DNA of 64,000 nucleotides from Eucalyptus grandis (lineage: Eukaryota > Streptophyta > Magnoliopsida > Myrtales > Myrtaceae), in contig NC_052614.1 in assembly GCF_016545825.1 (NCBI RefSeq), positions 26,871,669-26,935,668 on the forward strand, in the 5' to 3' direction. This document shows, one piece after another, positions 24,830-36,190 of the stretch. Numbering within the stretch: the first letter of the stretch is position 1; each line of letters starts with the position of its first letter. The notes beneath the pieces were generated by a model, which had not been told where the DNA came from, did not search any database, and saw only the letters and a list, made by a program, of their open reading frames with translations. Position numbers and translations under genes: made by a program.

Positions 24830-25770
24830 TCTTAGTGCTTCAAATAAGGATCTCATTTGGCTTTACCATTTTCATTTTGGTCATCCATCTTTCGTGTCTT
24901 AAACATCATGTTTCTTTCTTTAATCCAATGTGATACTTGTGAATTTGCTAAGCATACCAGTGTATCTTTTCCTATAAACAACAAAAGAAGTTCTCATCCT
25001 TTTGATTTGATTCACAGTGACATTGGGGACCTTCCAAAATTCCAAATATCTCAAGGGCTTGCTGGTTCGTTTCTCTAATCGATGATTGCACTAGGGTCAC
25101 ATGGATATTTTTACTCAAACACAAATCTGATGTAAGTAGTATTGTTCCTAATTTTAATTTTATGGTTCAAAATTAATTTGGAGTTAAAATTAAGAGCTTT
25201 AGATCAAATAATGCTAGAGACTACTATAATAAGATCTTGTCAACCTATTTCCAAAAGGAAGGGATCATCCATGAGTCATCTTGTGTAAACACACCACAGC
25301 AAAATGAGGTGGCTGAAAGGAAAAATGGTCATTTGCTCAACACCGCTCGAGCATTGTTGTTTCATAGAAATGTCCCTAAGTCTTATTGGGGGGAAGCCAT
25401 CCTTACATCTACATACATGATTAATAGATTGCCATCAAGAGTATTAGATTTTAAAACTCCCATGGCAGTTCTTTCTAGCTTTTATCCCCATTTCAGGACA
25501 ACAAATAATCTCATACCTAGAGTCTTCGGTTGCACCTCATTTGTACATGTTCATAATCAGCAAAGGGGAAAGCTAAATCCTAGAGCAATCAATCCTAGAG
25601 CAATCAAGTGTGTCTTTCTTGGTTACTCCTCTACACAAAGGGGTATAAATGTTATCATCCTCATTCTCAAAAGACCTATATATCAGTCAATGTTACATTT
25701 GTATAAAACAAACCTTACTTTCCACAATCTTATCTTCAGGGGAAGAAAAGTCATTAGTTGAAGATAAAGA
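24830..25770 (+). pseudogene. copia integrase remnant
   Basis: The zinc-binding region is partly seen (FGHPS, CDTCEFAKH). The first catalytic Asp is in LIHSDI and the Glu is in TPQQNEVAERKN. The region of the second Asp reads RSNNARDYYN, so the Asp of the usual SDN is Asn. The 174-codon frame 25237-25761 covers the Glu motif to VFLGYSS. Stops and a frame change separate the parts, and the replaced catalytic Asp alone would inactivate it. Confidence 0.9.
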
Positions 25771-26299
25771 CTTTGACAGCCTTAATCTTGACTTACCTCC
25801 TAATAATCTTCCAATCCCTGATCAATCAACTCCTAACCAATCAGCCTCCAACTCTAATCAACGGCCTCCTCATGAATCAATTTATGATGAATCAATCCGT
25901 GTTACTTCAATCCCAGACTCACTCTCTACAATTGAGCCTATTCCGGAACAAGAGTCCACTCCCATATTTCCTCGTATTTATGACTCTATGAGATTTCTTT
26001 AGGTATACTTGAGAAAGATAGCTGTTTCTAGACCATACACAAGTTCAAGATTCCCATCCGAGTTTTGCAAATGAATTTCCAGTAAGTTCCAACTCTCATT
26101 TGCATAAATAGTCAATTGATATGCAAGAAAATGACTCGCATCTTCCCATTGCTGTTAGAAAATGTACGGAGAGTGCACAAAGCGACACTTATATCCTCTA
26201 TCTCATTATGTGTCACTTGATCGCCTATCACCATCTCATAAAAATTTCATTGTGAGTCTAAACACCTTTTCTATTCCAAATACTTCATTTGAGGCATGG

Positions 26300-26960
26300 T
26301 CTAAAGAAGAATGAAGAAATGCAATGAGAGAAGAAATTGATGCACTAGAAAAAAATCAAACTTGGGAGATTGTCGAAAAACCTAAGGGAAAGAATCTTGT
26401 GGGCTGCAAATGGGTTTTTACCTTGAAATACAAAGCTGATAGTTTTCTTGAGAGGTATAAAGCACGATTGGTAGCAAAGGGTTATACTTAGACTTATGGA
26501 ATAGATTATTATGAGACCTTTGCTCCGGTGGCAAAGATGAACACTGTGAAAATTATACTTTCTTTGGCAGCTCATTTTAATTGGCAACTTCAACAGTATG
26601 ATGTGAAGAATGCATTCTTACATGGAGACCTAAAGGAGGAGATCTACATGAGTATTCCACTGGAATTTAAAGAAAGCATGTAGATTACGAAAAGCACTAT
26701 ATGGGCTCAAGCAATCACCTAGAGCTTGGTTTGGGAGATTTTCCGAGTTATGAAAGTTTTAGGCTACAAACAAAGCCAAGGTGATCATACTCTCTTCATT
26801 AAGCATTTGGCAAGAGGGAGAGTGACTGCACTTCTAGTGTACGTCGATGATATTATTATCAGGTGACGATGATGAGGAGAAATAGCAGCTAAAGCAATGT
26901 TTGATTAAAGAGTTTGAAATAAAAGAGCTAGGAAGACTCAAGTACTTTCTTGGCATTGAA
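26300..26960 (+). pseudogene. copia reverse transcriptase remnant
   Basis: The order of motifs is normal: AMREEIDALEKNQTWEIV, GCKWVFTLKYKAD, YKARLVAKGYT, GIDYYETFAPVAKM, WQLQQYDVKNAFLHGDLKEE and the catalytic LLVYVDDIII. Stops follow KGYT and lie in and after the region between EIYMSIP and YVDD, with several frame changes. Confidence 0.92.
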
Positions 26961-27663
26961 GTTTCTTCCTCTAGACAAGGAATTTTTGTCTCACAACAAA
27001 AGTATGTGACTGATCTCTTGAAGAAATTGGAAAACTTGGTTGTAAACTAGTAGCCACACCTATTGAGCCTATTAAAAAGCTTGGCTGTAGATCGAAAAAT
27101 GTATCAAAAATTGGTCGGGAAACTCATCTATTTGGCTCATACTAGGCCTGATATTGCCTATTCAATAAGCGTGATTAGTCCATTTATGCATGACCCAAGA
27201 GAGTCACACTTACAAGCCATCAATCGAGTGTTGCATTATTTAAAGGGAAGTCCCGGAAAAGGAGTCATATTTAGAAGAAATCAAAACTGGTGCTGCAAGC
27301 TTATACCAATGCTGGCTATGCAGGATCCATGGTGGATAGAAGGTCAACATCTGGTTATTGCACATTTCTTGGCGGAAATTTAGTAACTTTTGTAGAGTAA
27401 AAAATAGAATGTAGTTGCAAGATTAAGTGCTGAATCAGAAATTCGAGCAATGGCCCAAGGAATATGTGAGCTATTATGGCTTTGAAATTGACTGGGAGGG
27501 CATATTTTATCAAAGAAAATATAGAAGAGGGGTTGAGGGTTTTGCATGTCATACATACCTTCCGGAGATCAACTAGCTGATGTGCTAACCAAAGGACTTA
27601 ATGGTGGGATCTTTCACGAAATAATCTCCAAGCTGGGAATGGAAGACATCTATTCCTCAACTT
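26961..27663 (+). pseudogene. copia RNase H remnant and polyprotein C-terminus
   Basis: The frame 27063-27383 contains YLAHTRPDIAYSI and LHYLKGSPGKG. Further on, in other frames, are VVARLSAESEIRAM and the terminal QLADVLTKGL ... KLGMEDIYSST followed by a stop at about 27663. That C-terminus, right against the polypurine tract, is typical of plant copia elements. Confidence 0.9.
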
Positions 27664-27670
27664 GAGGGAG
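27661..27670 (+). other. Polypurine tract
   Basis: cttgagggag lies directly before the 3' LTR. It overlaps the stop codon of the decayed polyprotein. Confidence 0.75.
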
Positions 27671-27928
27671 TGTTGAATTATCTCATTTTTAGGATTTGAT
27701 TATTAGGAATATTCAATCCTGATTTCTTGGGTCCTAATTATTAGGAAATAGCTGTAAATAATTAGTTAGGAAATGATTTATTAGTATCCCTTGATTTGTG
27801 GGATTATATCTGTATTTTATAAAACTGTTTATTTCCTAGGTAGTACTTGTAGAAGTCCTATAAATAGCTTTGTAATATTGGTACAGAAATACAGAGAATT
27901 ATCACAATTCTTTTCTCTAAATTCTTCA
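27671..27928 (+). repeat. 3' LTR of the copia element
   Basis: 258 bp, same ends as the 5' LTR, with about 7% substitutions and small indels between them by eye. Confidence 0.95.
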
Positions 27929-30330
27929 GTTACAATTGTTCTCGTGCTGCAGAAGCTCCTTTCAAATATGAATACAAACATGACAATTAAAGAACGATCC
28001 AAAACAAGTATCATAGCACATAAGATAGTACAAAGGACATGCATCATTCTAAAACTCCCCCACTCTTATCAACGTGGATTTACTGAAAGTTTGTGGACGG
28101 TGCACTAACGTTGGCTTGACAATACCCTCGCATTTAAGTCTGGCTCCACCACCCACATATACAATACAACACAAGTAAGAGCAAAATCCCAGGCATTTCA
28201 TTATCAACAATGCTTGAAAATTGTAAGAGATGATGCGGTAACGCAGGAGCTAAGGAACACAAATCAATGGACCTAGCTCCAAGCAGAATTGAAATCGGCA
28301 CGACAACCTGGAGCTGAGGGACATGCAAATAGAAGATCCCAGCTTCTTCAAATAAACAGATTCAGAATCCACAAGATAACCCTCTTCTCCCACTTGTCAT
28401 CCAAAGATATAAAAGTCGAGAGAGAGTCAAAACTACTTTCAAACTCAAAATTAAAGAGAGGGATTCTGAAAGGAGTCGGATACAAACATCAAACTTCTAC
28501 TGATAGCTCCATCATCATAATTATGTGTCCCAAAGATGTTTCCAGAGATGAACGTCCAAGTAAATCTCCAGATGGTAAACATATGGCCTATATACATCTT
28601 CAGTCAGTCAACATTGTATTGTGCTTAACCAACCTGTAAAAAAAAACCACAGGCAAACAAAAACCCAGCAACAAATTCAGGTCCTTAGGAGGCGAAGGAA
28701 TTACACCAAAACCTCTTCATCAGAATGAAGATCTATAATTGTGACTGGCATCTTGGCTAGATCTCAATTTTACCACCTCTCTTGATTGCTGACAGCGCAA
28801 ATGCTGTGGCCTTGCAAGGTAGCATCAATGAGAAGGAAAACAAGTACTGCTAACAAATAGTTAGAAATTGCCTCTTGAACAGAATTAGGGATAACAGATT
28901 TGATATGTCTACATAATCAAGGTAGGTACCGAACTTAAAACAAAACACTCACTATATAAAAGAACCAGGTTACTATAATGAACAAATTGAAGTGCTCAGC
29001 CATAGTAGAGATTGTCAATAGTTCCAGAAGCTGTGCACAAGTCAATACTTCCACATCTAATAGCATTAACAATAACCATGCTTGGTGAGGATTTCCCAGA
29101 GAGCCAATGATACAATGGCCGGTAGGAAACCGTATAGACAAGGAAGAAACATTACTCAGTATAGCTGGATGAAGTATCGACATTCTTGAAGATCACCTTC
29201 CTGATGTCTGGTGTACACTATTAAAAGGACCATCCACCCTCAACAACATCAGAAGATTGGGAGAAATGAGTAAGGCAAGTTTTGTGAAACATCTCCATCA
29301 GGTAAAAATCTTATATACATGACATGGGAATCAAGGCGATAGCAACCGGTTAACAAAGAAAAGACAATAGACCCATCTCATATCCAACTGAAGCAATTTC
29401 CCAAGAAGGTAATAATCTCAGCCATCTGCGATCAACCAGTCACTTCAAGTGAAATTACCATTAAGATAGCGCACCAAATGCCAACTGTCCAGCCAAAATA
29501 AGGCTGGCATTATCCTTACAGTGACTAAAATAACTGAAAGACTCCAGTAATAAGTAAATCTTCTGTGTCTTAATCAAATTCCATTGCTATTAAAGACAAC
29601 TTAGAAACCTTATCCGTATAAAAGCAAGTTGTTTCCACGTTGTTTTGACTTGTTGATGGTGCGTCAAGATCAGAACTGAATAGAAAAACCTCGGTCTTAA
29701 CAACCAATTGACCAAATTGAAATCACCATCATTTTGGTAGCCATAACATTGTGAAAATCTGTTGATCAATGGCAAGGGAACTTCAAAATTTCCTTCTTAT
29801 TCACTGACACCAGAATCTTTTGCTCATAAGAAACACGAACTCTGGAAAACAAGAACCAGAAGCATCAAGTCCTAAGATATGCAGCTGAAAGTCCACAGCA
29901 GGAGTCTTATTGCAGATGTCCTCCATCCTATTGTAAAAAGAAACGATCTCCAGAACAAAAAACATTGTAATCAGAGCACTGTAGATTTTGCATAGGAATA
30001 GATACTGGTGCACAATCTAGTACTAATGCCCATGATGAACAGCATGCTAAACCCCAAGACAACTGGAAGCAGAGAAGCCTCAACCCACTCCCCTCAACAG
30101 AGCAACCTACCCATTGCAGCCGTTGGTGGGAAGCCCACATTTTCAAAACACAGTAGATCACCCCATTATGGTTTCAAACCCATCAAAGTCCCCAGTAAAA
30201 AGCTTTTTATCAGGATCAAGCATGTACCTAGTAAGCTCGTGCCACAGACAACCTTGAATATGGGAACAAGCAATACGTCTCTCTTCCATTTGTCTGGTGT
30301 ACTAAAGCCTCAATAACGCATGACAAGGAC
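27929..30330 (-). repeat. Repeat family, block l, continuation after the copia insertion
   Basis: This matches 44693-47000 throughout: cagaagctccttt, aatcaatggacctagctcca, gaaatcggcacaacaacc-type words, ggttactataatgaacaaat, aaccatgcttgg and agagaagcctcaacccactc. The copies differ by many small indels, and open frames are not conserved between them, so I see no protein. Confidence 0.8.
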
Positions 30331-31560
30331 ACCACCCATAAACCAACCCAACCAAAGATAGATGTCAATAGATCATCGAACTTGGGAAAAGCTCAGTCAT
30401 TCTAAGTAATAATTGACCAACCTCATCATATGTACTCATTCCTGACACAACCTCCTCAATCAAAGAGATCGCTCAGTAAAAAAGAAGCACAGCCAGTGCA
30501 TTGGATTATAAATGCAGAAACAGCTCTAAAACAACAAAAGGATTGATCAATCCATCAATTGATGATCAAAGGAGTGTAAACACTGAGGATGTCCATGACC
30601 ACTCCTCAACAACCACTTAAAGCATAGAAATCACCTGGTAAATGAAAAGTTCCAACAAAAATTCTGTATCAAAAGAAACATATAAATCGTATAGGATGAA
30701 ACCCTAAGCTAAGTAAATTGTATGAAGGTAGCATTCGCAAATAAATTACACTTGCAATATCTCCATGATTTACCACCAATCACTTTAGTTAATGCAGCAT
30801 GCATTACAAGGATAGAAACAAGCCATAACTTTGAGGATCCCAAGCTTTCCAGATTCATAAACAATCCCTACAATGGAAGATAGTGAATGACTATTCATTT
30901 TCCAAAAACAACAAAAGGCAAGAGAAGCTCAAATAAATAAGAGCTTGTTAATTAAAATGTAAAAAGAACCTTTACAGATTAAAGACAGCCCACACCTAAA
31001 CAAAAGAGGCTTGCAATACAAGGAAAATGAGGAAGGCCTAATCATCTCACCATAAACGGAAAAAAGCAGAAGTGGAAAACAAACTTCATTCAAACCAATA
31101 ACTGCCTAGAATCCACAAAGCAGCTGCTTGTCCAATTTCAAACAATCATCAACTCAGCCCTACGGAAGAACACAATAGATCACCACTTCTCAAACCCGGC
31201 AAAACTTAAACCTCTAAAGAGAGAACTCAACAATTTCTATCTCACTGCTCCCCGAAGACAGTCAACTGAAGACAAACTTAAATCAAAACTACAAAAATGC
31301 CTAGAGATCTTCAAAATTCCAGTCCAGCCCCATCCTGAATATGTGGTCAGAGACTTTCAGAACTCGAGCAAACAAAAACTACATAATAGATCACCACTTC
31401 TCCAAGACATACAGATCAAAAGTTTCCAATCCAATTCCGAAGAGAAAGTAGACTCTAAAATAACAAAGAACAACTATCATCATCTGTTAAAAAATAGATT
31501 TAAAATAAGAAAGATCAAGAATACCAATCCAGATAGTTATTTGAAATACATCATCAAAAA
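30331..31560 (-). repeat. Repeat family, blocks h and g (unit C)
   Basis: Block h (about 30331-31080) shares taataattgaccaacctcat and aaagagatcgctca with 3981-5930. Block g (31081-31560) shares ttgtccaatttcaaacaatc and cagtccagccc-type words with 5931-7500. Blocks i, j and k, present in units A, D and E, are absent between h and l, so unit C is internally deleted. Confidence 0.65.
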
Positions 31561-33470
31561 ATAAAATTCTACCAGTATGCCCTGAAGTAAAACCAATTCT
31601 GTCAGCAAACAGCCTTCACAGTCCCAATAACCAAAGAAAACCTACAATTCTTTAGATATTTATATGGCCATTGACTCAATCCAACTTGAACAATCTCTTG
31701 CACAGAAAGAACACGAAGTGACCTCTTGATCTGTACCAAAAGAAAAACACAGAAGTCGTGTACAAAGGAAGGCGAAGCAAAGTAGGTAATGCCAAGAGCG
31801 ATCTCCACGATAGGGAAGAAGTGCATAACGCATACATCTTAATGATATCTTCATGAATAACCAGAGATCCAATTAGTGATTGTGGCACACAGATAAGAAT
31901 GAAGAGAAACGAGCTACTACTTGTCTGGACCTTTCCAGACAAGAAAGAACTCTGACAGAAGAGCTTGTCCTATGAATTAATTCTTATGCAGCAAGAAAGA
32001 GCCATCACTGATCACAGACACTCCATCGTGAAATTGACGAGTTAAAGGATTGCCTCGACCAAACTATGACCTGCAAAGGAAAGAAAACATTTGATTGTTC
32101 CACCTCAACTAGACGATAACCACCTTGACTAGAAGATAACAGAAGTGGAAGAAAAATTAGAAATTGATGCTGCATTGTAGACACTCCATGTCGAACTTGG
32201 CCACATGAAATATTGCCTTGACCAAACTCTGATCTGCGAAGGGGAGAGAACTAGATCTGATCTCTCGGATTAACTAAGAAACAAGAAGAAAAGCAGAGGA
32301 TCAAGAGCGCATTTTGGGAACAATGTCTCATCTGAACTTCGCAGAAGCTGTCCTCTGAGAGGGGAACACAATGCAAGATGAAACTGAAGGATGAGGACAC
32401 ACGAGAGGGACTATTTCTAGGAAGGAGACACTGGCCTTCGAACTTATAAGATGCGGATCTCGATTGGATACTGGATAGTGATCTGTTGTGGCGTGTGAAG
32501 ACAGGTTTTATGAAGAATCTCCATGAGGTGAAAAACTTATATACATATAAGCGAATCAAGGCGATACCAACTGAATAACAAAGAAAAGAGTTAGACCAAA
32601 AACTCATATCTGACTGAAGCAATTCCCCGAGAAGGCAAGAACCTCATCCATCTATGACCAACCACTTGTTTCAAGTGAAATTACCAGCAAGGAGTGCACC
32701 AAATGCTATCCAACCACAAGGCGAGTAATATACTTAGAATAACTATGAAATAATTGAAAGAATCCTGCAATTAGCACATCTTCTCCATCCAAATCAAATT
32801 CCACGGCTATTAAAAACCAAAAAGATACTATGTCCATATAAAAAGCAATTTGTCTCCACATTGACCAACTTACTGACGGTGGATTGTGATCAGAGTTGGA
32901 TAAAATCTCAGTCTCAACAACCATCTTCACCAAATTGAATTCACCATCATCTTAAAGCTGGTGAAAGGTAGCAGAGAGCTGTTGATCAATGGCAAGGGAA
33001 CTTCAAAATTTCATTTTTATTCACCCACACTAAAATTTTTGTTAATAAGAGAAAATAACTCTGGAAAATGAGAGCCACAAGCATCAAGTCATACGGTATG
33101 CAGCTGAAAGTGCAATCAGGAGTCCTACAGAAGAATGGGGAGAGAAACGAGCTAGAACATGTGTGGACCTTTCCAGACATGAAAGAACTCTGAAAGAAGA
33201 ACTTGTCCCATGAATCAATGCTTATGCAACAAGAATGAACCATTACCGATTGCAGATACTCCATATCAAAATTGACAAGGTAAACTATTGGCTCGACCAA
33301 ACTCGACCTGCGAAAGAAAGAGAACATCTGATTGTTCCACCTTAACTAGAAGATAACAGAAGTGGAAGACAGATTAGGGGTTGATGTGTATGAGCAAGAA
33401 AGAACATCACTTATCCTGCATACTCCATATCAATCTTGGCCAGGTATAGTATTGCCTCGACCGAACTCGA
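31561..33470 (-). repeat. Repeat family, block f (unit C, rearranged)
   Basis: The block contains atatggccattgac, cagataagaatgaagagaaac and cttgtcctatgaatta, as in copies 1 and 3. A partial block d (32280-32520) and sequence resembling block l (32520-33120, for example tcaatggcaagggaacttca) are embedded in it, so this copy is a mosaic. Minus-strand frames of 70-123 codons are present but not conserved. Confidence 0.6.
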
Positions 33471-35450
33471 TCTGTGGAGTCCGATCTTTCAGGTTAACTC
33501 GAAAATAACAGTAGTAAAGGACAAGTTCCATTCAAAACAATAACTGCCTGAAATTCAAGCAGCAACAGCTCATTAAATTTCAAACAATTCTCATCTCAGC
33601 CCTCCAGAAAACGCAATAGATCACCAGCTGTCAAAATCCAGTAATACTTTGGAACAGTAAAAGAAGCATAGAAGGTTGTCATAATTTCAATTTCAAAAAT
33701 TTGTTGTACTTCTAGATCATCAGCTCAACCACAAACAGTGTAAGATCGATCATTAGTCCTCCAAAAGCCCAAATGTGGCATTCTATGTAACCAACTGACC
33801 AGTTGCATCGTATTCATTGTCCACTTGGACATCATCCTCGAGAAAATGATCACTCCAAGAAGAAAGAAGAAACTGCCAATTCGGGGAATAGTGAATACCA
33901 GAATGAGCTCATAATGCAATTGAACTTGTAAAGATCAATCGAAGATGAATCGATCAGCGATCGAGAGGAGCACAGCACCCTAACGATGCCACAACATGCC
34001 GGTCAGAGAAAGGCCAGGCGTAACCTTCGGAAAACCTTCGGAAAATAACAAAGTGTAAAAAAAAATCAGACTGATTTCAAAATCAATCAAGAAATATAAA
34101 GAAAAAAAGAAAGGTCAGAATGCGTTTTCGGGAACAATGTCTCCTCGAAGAGTAGTTCAAAGGGTGTTGGCTCAGTGAGGAATGCATGCACAATCATAGA
34201 TGCACGATGAGCTGAAGGATGAGGACATGAGGGAGGGACAATTTCTAGGAAGGAGACACCAGCAAGCGGATCCAGATTGGATAATGATCTGTTGTGGCGC
34301 GTACACCTTGCAAAGAAAGAACCATCACAGATTATACGTCAACCAAATGCTGACCTCCGGAGGAACGAGAATTGGGTTTTGCATTAATTGGAAAATTAGG
34401 GGATTGGAGAACAAATTTCCATTCAAACCGATAACAGCCTCGAGAGACGATAGAGCTTATCCAATTTCAGACAATGATCAGCTCGCACCAGATCACCACT
34501 TGTCAAGACTAGCAAAACTCCGACTTGTGAGAGGATCCGGGCTAGATGATAATCAACCCCAAAGTTATAAAATAAAAATAAAAATTCCCAATACAGACCA
34601 GCAAATTTCGGCCTATCGCCCGAAAGACTACCGGTTCATCATCTCAACTGAAAAGAGGCAGCAAAAGGATCATCGGTCCTCCAAGAAGCCCAACATCTAG
34701 TTTTATGAAACAAACTGACTGATGTCACGGTATTCATTCGTTCTTGCCATCGTCAGAAAAATAGTTCACTCGAGGGGGAAACAAACCACTGCAAATTCAC
34801 CAAATACGAGAATCTAGAAGCATATCATAAAACAATTTTACAGAAAAGTGGGTTCTTTAAAGAATTAGAGGAGGAGCTAAACCAAACACTTCCTTAACAA
34901 TGTCTCCCGATGAGCCGAAGGATGAGGACATGAGGGAGCGACAATTTCTAGGAAGGAGACACTCGGCAAGCGGATCCGTATTGGATAATGATCTGTTGTG
35001 GTGCGTACACCTTGCAAAGAAAGAACCATCACAGATCATACGTCAACCAAACACTGACCTCCGGAGGAACGAGAATCAGGTTTTGCATTAATTGGAAAAT
35101 TAGGGATTGAAGAACAAATTTCCATTCAAACCGATAATTGCCTTGAGAGACGATAGAGCTTACCAATTTCAAACAATGATCAGCTCGCACCAGATCACCA
35201 CTTGTCAAGTCTAGCAAAACTCCAACCTGTCGGGACTAGACCAGCAAATTTCAGCCTAGCAAAACTCCAACCTGTGTTTTATGAAACAAGATGTTCATCG
35301 TCCTTGACATCCTCAAACAAACAATTTCGCTCCAAGGGGAAAGGATCTACTGCGGATTCACCAAATAACAAAATCCAGAAACAGCTCGTGAAACAATTGT
35401 ACAGAAAGATCGATCGGGCATTGTATTAATAAAGGGTCAAAGGAGGAGCT
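33471..35450 (-). repeat. Repeat family, block e and two tandem d sub-repeats (unit C)
   Basis: Block e is 33471-34120. The d sub-repeats, at about 34121-34880 and 34881-35450, share ggacatgagggag, gacaatttctaggaaggaga and aaagaaccatcacagat. The second d copy is shortened. A plus-strand frame of 166 codons (34200-34700) crosses the first d copy; it is the longest plus-strand frame in the family here but is not kept elsewhere and matches nothing I know. Confidence 0.65.
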
Positions 35451-35975
35451 AAACCAAACACTCCCATTACGGCATCACGGCATCCTCAAGAGATATGATC
35501 CAAGAGGAAGGAAAGAAGCCGCGCACTGCCCATCCACCGAACAACACGATTCCATAATGAGCTGGTCAGAACAACGACGCATAATGCAAAGATCAATCGA
35601 TCGGTCAATGAATCGCTAAGCGATCAAAGGGACGACGCGTAAACCAATAGGCAAGGTAGACCGAGCCGAACCCTGAAAAATCTCCGCATCAACAGTCAAA
35701 TCGGGATCGCTACTTCTCTCTGGAAGACGACGATATCGCCAGACGCCGACAGAGATCGTAGGCCAAGCGAACCCCTCGAGAATCTCCGCGCAACAGGGGT
35801 GTGGGTGGGTCTCTGCAACCAGATGATGCTTCCACAAAATCAAGACCGAGATAGCTATCAGGCCCCCATCAACAATCAGTCAATCGAGAAACGGAATTAG
35901 AAAAGGGAGACGGGCCGAAGGAGAAAGCTCTCAATCGAGAAGACGAACGATATCGCCAGACGCCACTGCAGGCAT
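35451..35975 (-). repeat. Repeat family, blocks c and b (unit C), start codon lost
   Basis: Block c is followed by one full and one partial block b. In the terminal b the word corresponding to ATGGCGTCTGG reads GTGGCGTCTGG on the minus strand (near 35971), so the conserved start is gone. The next base leftward of the flank is already distal upstream sequence: the proximal promoter is missing. Confidence 0.65.
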
Positions 35976-36190
35976 TAAAGGACTTGGCAAATAACTTTGA
36001 AACAAATTTAAACAGTTGGATCTTTTTATGATAAGATTAAATATCAGGATGAAATTATGCACTCATTAGAAGGTTGGGATTTATTCTACTACTTAGCCTT
36101 TAGTAGGAACAACATTTTTTGGATAATTCAACCACACGAATGACTTGATGGCAAAGAAAGAAAAGGCCAAGTAAATCGACTCGTTCTTGA
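35976..36190 (-). repeat. Distal part of block a (unit C), truncated
   Basis: This matches 43226-43410 (acttgg, ttggatctttttatgat, gataattcaaccacac, gcaaagaaagaaaagg). At about 36190 it passes abruptly into block j of the next unit, giving a head-to-tail junction between units C and D. Confidence 0.75.

Larger units (their letters stand above)
22796..27928 (+). mobile_element. Ty1/copia LTR retrotransposon, complete but non-functional
   Basis: 5,133 bp with two 258 bp LTRs, both starting TGTTGAATTATC and ending TTCTTCA. A primer-binding site follows the 5' LTR directly, a polypurine-type tract precedes the 3' LTR, and gag, protease, integrase, reverse transcriptase and RNase H remnants follow in copia order. 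Every domain carries stops or frameshifts. The LTRs differ at roughly 7% of positions by eye, so the insertion is not recent. The flanks TTTAT and GTTAC match at three of five positions, so any target duplication has decayed. The element interrupts block l; the copy at 44.1-47.0 kb lacks it. Confidence 0.95.

Noticed and set aside
24857..25078. Separate small gene between the protease and integrase remnants
   Set aside because: It contains CDTCEFAKH and LIHSDI, which are integrase motifs of the copia element.
34200..34700. 166-codon plus-strand reading frame in unit C as a gene
   Set aside because: It is antisense to the inferred transcript, is not kept in any other d copy and is explained by the stop-poor A/C-rich composition.
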